Made by a program: the position numbers and the translations under genes. Shown in pieces: positions 22,337 to 34,400 of a DNA stretch of 64,000 nt. The first letter of the stretch is position 1, and each line of letters starts with the position of its first letter. A model generated the notes under the pieces. It was not told where the DNA came from. It saw nothing but the letters and a program-made list of their open reading frames with translations, and searched no databases. Origin of the DNA: Glandiceps talaboti (taxonomy: Eukaryota; Hemichordata; Enteropneusta; Spengelidae); contig NC_135555.1 in NCBI RefSeq assembly GCF_964340395.1, positions 14,231,746 through 14,295,745 of the forward strand. The letters are read 5' to 3'.

Positions 22337-22567
22337 GCCATCTATTACTGTCAATAAGATTTGATAAGCGGAATGGCAAAATCGAAAGTGATATAGAACA
22401 CATATTCCAGAATATGTAGTAATGTAGTGATGAGATCTTTTTCTAATACCCAAGATTGTAAACAAAGAGTATCATTTGTAATCAAATGTCAAAAGTTAAA
22501 TCCTACGCTTACATGTAAGTACGATTATAATCGGACTAGCTGTCTTTTGCATTGAGTGCAAGTCGTT

Positions 22568-22602
<35 letters not shown>

Positions 22603-22693
22603 GCACACACACAGAGACACAGACAGACAGACACACACACAGACATGTAGCTAGACAGACAGACATGTGACAGACACAGACCAACAGAGACAG

Positions 22694-22735
<42 letters not shown>
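22568..22735. repeat. compound (CA)n/(CAGA)n microsatellite
   Basis: Two CA runs (22568-22600 and 22694-22735) with CAGA-type variants between them, about 230 bp after the CILP stop codon. It is probably in the 3' UTR or flank. No AATAAA is obvious close by, so the CILP transcript end is not placed. Confidence 0.9.
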
Positions 22736-22736
<1 letters not shown>

Positions 22737-22737
<1 letters not shown>

Positions 22738-24320
22738 CACCAAGAATATATAACACTTAACCATAAGTTCTACTATAAAATATTGTATCAATGGAATATT
22801 TAGGGCCCTGTATACTCCCAATATTACCTTTAGATTTACGCACAGGATACATTGGCACAAATCTCAGATTTATTATAGCTAAACTGTTTCAATCACACCT
22901 TGAATTGAGTTTTAATTTTAGCATCATTTTATTTTGTATTCATGGATAATGTACTAACATATAATACATTGTATCATCAACTCAGTGCATATACATGTTG
23001 TTGTTTTCAGTTACATTTAACAAAAGTGACAATAACATAATGTTTGTCAGCATAACATTTATAGTGGCAATGAAGATGAGAAATGGGTAGTTATATTGGG
23101 CTTCTAATTACATTGTAATCTAACAATATCATGTGTTTTTGTACCAGAATAACAAATTATGTGAAAAAACATATACCAAGTCTGTCTTTGAGACCCTATA
23201 CTTGCTAAACTAAAAAAAAAAATTGTATAAACAGTTTGTTACAGTACATACAGGAAGTAATTCATAAACAAACTAGATAATCACATAACGAGTAAATTAG
23301 ACGCACAACCCAAAATACCCATTTTGCAAATTTAATCTTGGACCACAATTCTTCTAGTGGAGGTCTGAGATTTAGTGGATCAATGGATTATGGCAATAGC
23401 AACATCTCAGTTATTATACAGTAGTATTCCAATGCAAAAACAATCATTGCAACAATATCTAGACTCAATCTGACGAGGTGAAAGCGACTGGATTTCTTTA
23501 CTGTCAAATGCAACCAGAAGAATCCTTATCATCAGTCTAGCTACTAGACCTTCAGTCTTTCTTTTCATATTACGAACAACGAAAGGTCGCATGCCTCGAG
23601 TACTCGCTTCCTTTTTGTTTGGCAACCTTTGGGGCACAGACCCGAAATCTAATTGGCACGACTACCTTTACAGCTGTAAGTCATACTAGTACCTCCCAGC
23701 TCCCTTTACATGTCTTGTGGGATGAGAAGAGCGCCCCCAAAAGATGATCTTTCAGTCCATATCATAGCACACCTAGAAACCAGTGACACGTGACTCTGTA
23801 GTAGTTGCTGTGAAACATCGAAAGTACATTGGAACACAATTTGTTGATTTTTGAATCAAAGGCTGGTGCATCAAATTTGAAAACAAAACTACTGTTAACC
23901 AAAAAACATGTTCGAATAATTGTGTTGTTACTGTTTTGCTGTGTTGGTGCAAATTCTACTGCTAACTTATATTACTCTGGATTAAATTACTAACACAATT
24001 TTATCTTTGTGATTGTCTTTTTTTTCAGTGAGTGTATGTTAACTAATATATTTTGTATTTTAAAACAAAGCATGTCAGAGTGAGTTTTTAGGTTTTAGGA
24101 AATTCTCCTACTGGAAGTGCCAAGTCATTTGGAAATAACCCCTTTTGGGTGGGGCTGGGCTTTCATGGTTGACACCATAACCTCTGCTCCACATGCATTT
24201 ACTATAGGTGTGTGTGAAAATATGTCGACTATCTTGTTCTATTTTCTGCTATTGCAGGTACCAAGAATTACATAAGGTAGACTTCTTGAGTTTGGATTTA
24301 CTCACTCTCTTGCCCCCCCC
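22737..24320. other. intergenic, no gene recognised
   Basis: AT-rich sequence. A minus-strand open frame at 23407-23637 matches no family I know. Confidence 0.4.
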
Positions 24321-24322
24321 CC

Positions 24323-24412
<90 letters not shown>
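24321..24412. repeat. (C)n(CT)n(CA)n compound microsatellite
   Basis: Poly-C, then CT units (about 24327-24358), then CA units (24359-24410). Confidence 0.92.
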
Positions 24413-24415
<3 letters not shown>

Positions 24416-26884
24416 GGCGCTCCTCCATGCCTATAGTAAAGACTATAGTACTACTAAACCTTAGTTCAGTTGTGCTTTTAAAAAACACAAACTTTATACA
24501 GCATTAAAAAAAATTGAATTTTCAGTGGGAATTTATTGTAGCACACATGGTGCTCTGGTGAAAACAGTTATAACAAAATCCAACCAATATAAACATTTTC
24601 CACACAACTGAGTAACAAAAGCAATTCGTTTGCATAACAATAAGTTGAATCAGGTTTCTTTTTGGAGATCTATACCAAGTCTACAATAATAGTCCAAAAT
24701 TCGATTTACAAAAATGTAATAGTACAAATCTAAGTTCACACTGATACATGTACATCTCCCCCATTATTTGTATAACATCTAAGGTTATCACCCCCAAGTT
24801 GTTGTATATTACAAGGTTTTATGTTTTTTTTTTTAACTCTACAAAAACTTACTGAAAGGTTTGTTCCTACAAAATGTTATATATTACACAGTACTAAATG
24901 AACACTCCTTTTACGAAATTTAGTACATGTCTCAATATACATATACTATCTCGCTGTCGTTTCAGCCAGAAACCATCCAGGATAGTTACTGGGCAGGTGA
25001 AGCTTAAACGGAATTCAAGAAAATTGCTGACCAAAAAATGTTTTATTAGCTTGCTAGATCAAATGACTTACACAGGTTACAACACACAAGCTAAAAAACT
25101 TTAAACTGCTTGTATGTCATAACCTGTGTATAAGTCAAGAAAAGTGGAGTATCAAAGTTGTGATAAAAAACGACAATTTATCTGAATGAAAATCATAATT
25201 AGAAAACTTCATGTACATTCTAAATCATACAAATATATGCTAGGCCCCGTATGGGTGCTTTGCAACTTCAGGTTACAATTTGAGGTTATCTCCTTATGTC
25301 AAGTGGGTTACCACTCAATCCTCAGACACAGACACCTGTATCAGTGTTTAACACCCCCCCTCCCACACACACACACACATGTATTAATATCACCTATTCA
25401 GTACCATGCATAATTACATTTTGACTGGGGGGGGGGGGACGAATCTGAGACTGTATGACAATCATTTATGTAGAAAGCTTCTGGAACATGCACACAGCTA
25501 AAAACAAACTGGTGGAATAAGTACCATTTCTTTTGATGCTAAGTAGTGATATCACATGCTTTCGAAAGTAGAACAACGCTTAGTGACTTTACAGAAAAGA
25601 AACACCAAAAACACATGCTAAAAGTTACAATTACAGGAGCTTGAAAATTTAAAGATTTTATGTACACACTTAATTTGATTCAATTCTACTCTATACAGGC
25701 TGATTATAGTATACAAAAATATACACACACTTTGATTATCTGTAACTCACTATCAAGACTGTAAAATACAGTGGGTGGTACACACCAGTAGTCTACATGT
25801 CCATGTAGCAAAAGACTATTTGAGCAGCACCAAAATCTGTACAGTACAATCTTACTACTAGTACACACATATACGTTCTATTATGGTATGAACAACCCAA
25901 CTGATTCCCACATACTGATGTACCTCACTTAGGACTCAGGAGAGTTTAAAAGTATGTGAAAATCCCAAACTTGTCCTGGAACTTTCTGACGTTGGACACG
26001 AAAGAAGGGTCATCTAATAACCCACCTACATTTTGTTCTGGACATGTACTCTTGTCTCCTTAACATGGTACTGTTAGAGTTTTAATATGTCATGTGCACT
26101 GTTGCACTTCAACTGAAGAAAGATACAAATATGTACAAAGGGCTAAATTCTAAACATCTTACATTGGGTTTACTTTTAAAACATCATTGTGGAATTTTAA
26201 AGTAACTATAGTATGGCAGTGCTGGACATCATAAAACTGTTTTCAGCTGCTTTCACTGAAGCAATCTATGTACTAAAATAAACTCCCCACTTAAACCCTA
26301 CCCTTCCATGCTGGCATACTAACCATGTAGACTGAAAGATTCATCGTTGTTGGCACTTCTGTTATCCATACGTTAAACATGAGAATTACAGGAGTGTACA
26401 CAATGATGGAGCTTTCAGTCGAAACATAAGACAGTGGAGAAGCCCTCTGTCTATGGTTGAAATGACCTTGGAGCTTACAGAACTAACAACTTTAAATAGA
26501 TCAACTAAACAGCTAACAGAATACAACCCCTTCCCCCATTGTCTACTTGCATTGATATACATTTGTACAAACATGATCTGTAATTTGGGTATTTTTTGGC
26601 ATTTTTTGCTCTAAATTCACGGTATGAACTCATTCAATAGAAACATTTCAGTGGAATTGATTAGTAATGAAAACATTATGCTATGAACAGATGTACTAAC
26701 AACCTAAATGTAAATTAGTAAGGAACAACATATATCATGAACAAGGTGACTTGAAATTTGTATGCAACTTAGTGAGACTTTGATACTGATACATCTACTG
26801 TGCACACAGACAGATACACTGGCAGCATATGCCAACTGGGATGCAAACGGGAGAGAATACCATGTCCTATATATACAAATGTAT
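24413..26884. other. intergenic, no gene recognised
   Basis: AT-rich sequence between convergent genes. It contains short CA and poly-G runs (25367, 25429) and no recognised coding segment. Part may be 3' UTR of either gene. Confidence 0.4.
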
Positions 26885-26889
26885 GATAT

Positions 26890-27990
26890 ACAGATGGCAA
26901 ATGTGCAGATTGGTGAGCAAAAATATTCCAAATTTGGATGGAATAAAACAATATAACACACAATATTGCATATTTGGATAAATGAAAATAACACCCAATA
27001 GTGTGGAAGCTAATATGCAAAGCTTGAGCAACAATATCCCATATTTGGATGAAAGAAAATAACATCCAATAGTGTGGAAGCTGATATGCAAAGCTTGAGC
27101 AACAATATCCCATATTTGGATGAAAGAAAATAACATCCAATAGTGTGGAAGCTGATATGCAAAGCTTGAGCAACAATATCCCATATTTGGATGAAAGAAA
27201 ATAACATCCAATAGTGTGGAAGCTAATATGCAAAGCTTGAGCAACAATATCCCATATTTGGATGAAAGAAAATAACATCCAATAGTGTGGAAGCTGATAT
27301 GCAAAGCTTGAGCAACAATATCCCATATTTGGATGAAAGAAAATAACATCCAATAGTGTGGAAGCTAATATGCAAAGCTTGAGCAACAATATCCCATATT
27401 TGGATGAAAGAAAATAACATCCAATAGTGTGGAAGCTGATATGCAAAGCTTGAGCAACAATATCCCATATTTGGATGAAAGAAAATAACATCCAATAGTG
27501 TGGAAGCTGATATGCAAAGCTTGAGCAACAATATCCCATATTTGGATGAAAGAAAATAACATCCAATAGTGTGGAAGCTAATATGCAAAACTTGAGCAAC
27601 AATATCCCATATTTGGATGAAAGAAAATAACATCCAATAGTGTGGAAGCTGATATGCAAATCTTGAGCAAAATATCCCATATTTGGATGAAAGAAAATAA
27701 CATCCAGTAGGCTGGTGGCTAATATACAAATTGGTGAGCAACAATATCCCATATATTTGAACATGCAAATTTGTTGCCTTTCGGCAAGTTGGCGAGAAAA
27801 CAATATCCCATATGTGGATCATACACACTTGCAACATATATGCAAATTAATTAAAATATATCCCATATTTGGAACGTGCACATTGGTAACTTGTGTGCAA
27901 ATATTGTTCCATATTTGGAACATGCACACTGGCAACCATATATGCAAATTAATGAGAAAATATCCCATATTTGGTACATGCAAAAGGTGG
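26890..27990. repeat. 71-bp minisatellite, 10 well-preserved units plus degenerate edges
   Basis: Units start at 27001, 27072, 27143 and so on to 27640, exactly 71 bp apart. Each reads GTGTGGAAGCTRATATGCAA, GCTTGAGCAACAATATCCC, ATATTTGGATGAAAG, AAAATAACATCCAATA. Degenerate relatives extend left to about 26890 and right to about 27990, where units shorten to 55-60 bp around CCCATATTTGGAACATGCA. The repeat begins near the presumed 3' end of the E2F gene. Confidence 0.95.
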
Positions 27991-28064
27991 CTTATATTTA
28001 AGTCTAAAAAAAACTGACTGGTACTGTTGATGGTTGCATGTAGAGTCTCGCATACAAAATATCC

Positions 28065-28070
28065 TTTATT
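28065..28070 (-). terminator. candidate polyadenylation signal of the E2F4/5 gene
   Basis: AATAAA on the minus strand, 252 bp past the stop codon. It is the first such hexamer I find downstream. Confidence 0.45.
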
Positions 28071-28321
28071 TACTTCAGAACAATTACGTTATCTAAGACG
28101 TGGTTCATGCTGAAGTACTAGGAAGAGCTTCTCAGGTATCAAATATCAAAATTCTTAATGGATCTGTGTGGGCTTTCTTACACTAAGCTCCCTCTCAAAA
28201 ACATACAAAAAGTCCTTACAAGTTTGTTGTAAACTAAACTCTAGGTAATATAACAGTGGCTTTTTTTTAAATATACAGTATATGTACAATAGAAATTCTA
28301 TGGCAGTTGGTGTTGACATTC

Positions 28322-28431
28322 TCACAATGTGGGTACATCAAAGAGATCACACACTCCTTCACTATCATCTAGATTGAAATAATAGTCATGATCACCAGGT
28401 GGGGGAGATAACCGCAATAACGGTGCAAAAA
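28322..28431 (-). CDS. E2F4/5: E2F4/5 exon 7: transactivation / pocket-binding end
   Basis: Encodes [20 protein letters not shown] then [15 protein letters not shown] and a TGA stop. The DYxx...DLFD pattern is the retinoblastoma-family binding motif. Confidence 0.95.
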
Positions 28432-31400
28432 CTGTAAATAGAAGAAAAAAAAGGGCACAGAATCAGTCATAATCTAACATTTATTTCACTGCTTGCTTGT
28501 CAATTACTACTGGGGGCAAATCCATTTCAGGTCAGTTTACCTCCAGATATCCATTGATTACAAACCTCCATTTAGAAACTTTGTATACATTTTGTATTTG
28601 CTGAATATTCATGATATGCAGAACTGCTGTGATTTGATAGGTAAATGTGAATGAATGAATGAATGAAATTTATTTCACCAGATAACAAAAATAAGCTACA
28701 CTTTCAAAGAAACATATGATACAAATATACAAAATGTAGCTGAATTACTGCTGTTGTTGGCTGGATTTTTCATATTTTCTTTCATGTTAGAAGTTATCTA
28801 TATTGAAACACACACAGTTACTTCAGACTATGGTTGATTGGGTTTCATGCTTGGATCTAAGAAAGTACTCTTTGTTCAGCTGTGCTAATAGAAAGCCTAA
28901 GCCTACAATATGCATTTATGTACAGCAGTGATTTTTAATCTGACAAAACTACAAGTCTATATACAACTGAACCGGAACTTACTTTCTGATGATATGAGTT
29001 CATCAATAAGTTCACCATCCATGGTAGGATCTTTTGAGGGATCAAACAGAATATCGCTAGGCATATCACTTTCAATACCTGTGTAAAAAAAAGTCAAAAA
29101 TTTGAACGATTTGAGTTGAAATGATAGCATCAGTACAATGACAGCATCACATGGTTGAACAAACTCCTATGTAGCGCTACTGTAAAAAAAAAAAGTCAAC
29201 ATCCATAACTTCTAACTGTTTCAAGTAGTCTGTAATTTTTACTACGTGGAAATGTCTTCAATTTTCACTAGGAATGTCTGCAATTTGTAACCGTGTGACT
29301 CAAGTGTCTGTAACTTGCTATCATGTGGCTCAATTAAGTGTATGTATCTTGTTTAATATCCTGTGACCCGAACGTAACCTGTTACGAATTTGCTGTAGTG
29401 TCTGTAACTTCTTAGCATATATGGCTGAAGATTTTTGTAATCATCTGTGACTAGAGGAAATTGTTTCAAACCTGTTACAATGTAACTGAACTTGTGAAGT
29501 GTTAAAGACATGTAACAGTGTGACTGAAATATCTACAACCTGATAGTCACAAGGTGACTGAAGTGTCCACAACCTGTTACAATATGACTAGAGTGTCTAT
29601 AACCTGTTACAAAGTAACTGAAGTGTCTACAACCTGATACAATGTGACTGAAATGTCTACAACCTGTTACAATATGACTAGAGTGTCTATAACCTGTTAC
29701 AAAGTAACTGAAGTGTCTACAACCTGATGCAATGTGAGTGAAATGTCTACAACCTGTTACAATATGACTAAAGTGTCTATAACCTGTTACAAAGTAACTG
29801 AAGTGTCTACAACCTGTTACAATGTGACTGAAATGTCAACAACCTGTTACAATATGACTAAAGTGTCTATAACCTGTTACAATGTGATTGCAGTGTCTAT
29901 AACTTGTTACAATGTAATTAATGTGTCTGCAATCTGTTACAATGTGACTGAAGTATCTTACAATCTGTTACAATGTAACATACCTGTATCCATTCTTTTT
30001 ATTATTTCATGTGACAAAGATGACCCAGTGACTGTTGTGGTGCTTGTTGTAGGAGTACTACTACTAGGTGGCAATGAGGTGTCCATAGGTTGGGCTGGTA
30101 TAATTTTACTTGCTAATTGAATAGCTGTTTTCTGTGGTGTACTTGTGCTACATGTTTCTGATGAAGACGACGACGACGACGATGAGTTTGGCAGTCCTTG
30201 GTTAATTGCTGTAGTCTGGTTTAGGTTTGGTGGTGGTACAGGCACAACTACAGGACTATTACTTGTTGTATCTTTGTTTACAAGTAATACATATATTGGA
30301 CCATTATAACTCTTGAGGTGTATTTGATAACGTTTTTGTTGATTTGTACCCTGTGAAATGGAATGGAAAGCAAACTGTGTAACGGCAAACTGTATATGAT
30401 GTCAATCACAGACAAAAGAATGGTTTTGTTAATGTATTATGCATACATTGTAATGTATATTTGATGCAATGTGCCAAATTGAAAGTTCTATTTCAGCAAC
30501 ATCTATATCTATCATTTGACATAGAACTGTACACCTGATATGGTTGCATTTATACAAATTTGTCAGCCGGTTTGACAAGTGCATATATAGCTGCAATTTA
30601 ATAAACCTACAATATTTAAACTTTTCAAAGTGTATGATCTAATTTGACCATTTTCATTTCATTTTCTGTCATTCTCATTTATACATCTATAACTTGGTCC
30701 ATTTACACTATGCTCACTGATCTATTCTCATATCAAGCCTGTAGTATTTGCCTACATGCACAAATAAAGAGACAGCTATTTGACAAGACTTGTGTGCAAC
30801 TGATGTTTTTTGCAGTCAATAGTGCTGAAAAATAAAGTCAAAGTCCAAGGCATACAAAATTCTAACTTACCAACTCTGGGATAGGTACTTCTAGTTGTGT
30901 GCCTGATGGTGCCTGAATAGCTAGTAATGTATCTCCTCGGAAACATCTACAGATGTCTTCATGTGTCACATATGCTAACGTAGACTACAGTTAAGGAAAC
31001 AACTAGTACAGTATGAAACAAGAACAGCCTACCGACATGGACATGTACACAAGTCATTTCCTCTCATATATTTACTCAGCATACATACACTGGAAATAAA
31101 CTATTGCCAATAAAATTTCCAGCAGCTACATGTATACAGGTGAATATTATACTCACTCAGCACACCCACCCAAAATAAACTCTTGCCAATGAGAACCTTG
31201 CCTAGCAGCTATACAGGTATATGAATATGTAAATACATATCAAACCCTTTCAATCGGCCATTTCTCTAAATAAATCATTAATGAAAATGGAACATTTTTA
31301 CTACATATAAGTTAATTTCTAAGTTGCACTATAGTGTTTACAGTAGTCAATTTATTTAGAGCTGCAACTACATGCTGAAAAAATATTTACAATATAGCTA

Positions 31401-34400
31401 TTTCTTTCAAATTCTAGGCGTACATGTATGGTTGCTGGTATGATCAGTTACTTTGCATATAGACCCTACACGTGTTGGGTCTATGCTTTGCACCACTATC
31501 TTTCAGTAAGCGAAAACTTATTTGTACACAAGAAATGAAATATGAACACTTTGATGGTCAACATGTAAAAGGATATCTATGATTCTCTTGGTCATCTGTC
31601 ACATTCTTTATACTTTGTTGAACCCACACCCTCTGTTGATCTAATTCAGCCTCCCTAGCATCAAGATCATCAAGTTCTCTCTTCAAAACAGCCAATTTGT
31701 CTGAAATTTCTTTTGTATTACACCCTGGTCCTGCACCCCTATAAATGAAAACAGCATATAAATGAAGTGTGAGTATATACATCATGCTATAGGCATTTTT
31801 ACTGATATATCTGTGCTGTTCTAAAGATGAATCAATTCAATCTACAAGTCAGGTCATAGACCCGCCACCAACATGGTGGAGGGTGTATGGTCAAATCCAA
31901 TCCGATTAAAATCCTATGTATTGTACACTTCGTGATTTCATTTTGGCTGTTATGTTTACTGTCGTTTGTTCCTTTGAGAGCGCTCATTACATACATCTGA
32001 CACAACACCATAGGCGTTCCCGTACCAAAGCAGATGTAGTATGTAACGAGCGCTCACAAAAGTACAAAATGACAGTATATGTAACAACCAAAAAGGAATC
32101 GTGAAGTGTACAATACACTGGATTTTAATCTATAAGCAATGTAATGTTATCAAAAAAAAAAACATTCTGGATATTCGTACAAACATCTCTACCTAATTAT
32201 TGTCCTCTCAGATGCGTTTACTTTTTTTGTAACAATGTGTGTTGTCATTCAAGAACTACACTTACTGGCATTGGAAAACAACAACACAGCTTTGCCTTCT
32301 ACCATGCACAGTTCAAGTTATACACGTTCAAAGAAAAAATATGGGATTTATTTGTCTGTCATTTTGTGTCACAACACTGTGCATCAGCATTGTCTGTGGA
32401 ACTTGATATATGAACATCGGCAATCATTTTTATTTTCCTCCTGTATAAATTATTCTTTATATAATAATTCACAAATATTTGTCTTCATTCAGTTGGAAAA
32501 TACTCTTAACATAAACACTACATATGAGTGACATACGTAGGAAGCCTTGTCACAACCAGTCTTGGACAAGTATTGATAAGATGCTACCGTATGTAACTCA
32601 TATTTTCCTCAGCTGTATGATTCGAAAAGTACCAGAAAATAACATATAATTGTGTATCTTTGCCAGTCAATATCAAAACATGATACAATATAATAATAAA
32701 GTACTTACTTCCATTGTATACTGTTCTTGGATTTCTTTTCTATAAGTCCTATACCTTCTAACACATTTGTGATATCATAAATTCTTCTCTTTTGCCTCAC
32801 TGCCAACTGATCTGCTGCCTGTAACCATTACAAAAATTATAAGCATCACCATGGATATTTGACTGCAAAATTTCACATGTCTAAAATACAAGATTTTTTT
32901 ATTATCCAACAACTTTTTGCGAATTAATTTTTCTTGTAATACATGTAGTTCCTTGGATACGGAGAAGCATCATTAGCATCTATAAGTCCAGTGTTGGAGC
33001 CAGCCTTTTGAAAAAGTGGGACATAGTCACCATAGTGTCCCGAAACTTTCATTTTTGAAACAATGTGTCAAATGACCCAAAAACCCCCTCTGGCTGCAGT
33101 ACTGTAAGTCTGTAAAATACATCGCTGGGGACATCCTTAGCATCCCTTCCCCTTTATGGAAAGGGATGAGAAGTCTGAAGAGTGCACACATTGGCTGATC
33201 TTTCTGTCTACATCTATGACAATGTGCTGATAATGAACACGTCTGACAGCAGAAGTACATGTAATGATGAATGCTGCAGACAGTGTCTGACAACAGAAAC
33301 TGGTGTTGAATCAAAACAATAATTGGCAATCAGGGTTCACAAGATTAATGGAGTCTCTCAACTGTCTAGGAGATTTGGTAAGTTTTTGAGTAAATTACAA
33401 GACTTTAGATCAATTAACGTGTAATTTTTCAGGGGGGAATTTTGTTGTAGATCTCACAAAGAAATTTACTTATTACAATTTATAAATTTCATTTCCCACA
33501 GTTTATTCAATGTGTGGTATTCATTTCATTTCAAGTAAAAGGATCTATTGAAATGATGGGTCTGACTCTGGCCAGCAATATAATTCGTAATCATAAATTT
33601 CAGTGTGCCCTCTAATGATAGCTAAATTTTGTTGTTGTGAGTCAAAATGTTAAAAACTGTCATTTCTTGTGAGTCACCACACAGTAATAGATAGGGAAAC
33701 ACCAAATTTTGGTGCATCACTAGAAATTATGCGTGTCAGTGGCATGTGAATTTGGCATAGAGGGCACACTGATCATAGATCACAATATATTACTAAGTAG
33801 GACGCACTTGGTCTGAAAATATGACTGTTTTTCAGTATACATGTACCACTGCCGTATGCAATAAGTGATAGCATGAATATCAGCACAATAAACTCCTCAT
33901 AGAATAGTTCCAACAGAATACAATCAACAACTCTTTAATGAAGTGAAACTGCATGAAGAACAAAATATTGATCACATTCCCCAAACTGCCACGATAATTA
34001 ATTTACAATTGCTTAGTATTTCAGCTGACACCTTCCATCTCTGCAGCTAATGTAGTTAAATTGTACGGGATCCCATACTCAAAGGACTACAGCTGTTGGC
34101 ACTTACTGTCCATAACTTTTGCATTAATCAATACCTTATTCCATGTCATGAACAATACACACATGGTTTGCTAATCCTACGGCTAAAAGTCATCAATAGA
34201 AGCAGACTTTCCTTTCTCTTTAAGCCCCCCAATTACCAAATCATTTGAAGACCACCACAGTAACTTTTAAAGTCTGTATTGGAATTCCGTTAGCACTTGG
34301 GTATTCAAACTTTGAAGTGCTGGATAAACGTGCATGAATGAAACCTGTGTACATGTGTGTATGTGAATCATATATTATAAAACAATATACGAGAATGGGG

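Noticed and set aside
26995-27720. CRISPR-like regular repeats
   Set aside because: The repeats are contiguous 71-bp tandem units without unique spacers, in eukaryotic DNA.
26769-27837. Minus-strand frames of 344 and 204 codons
   Set aside because: They translate the 71-bp satellite repeatedly in rotating frames and have no family resemblance or splice context.
29734-30120. 128-codon plus-strand frame
   Set aside because: The first part is the 30-bp minisatellite and the rest is antisense of E2F exon 5.
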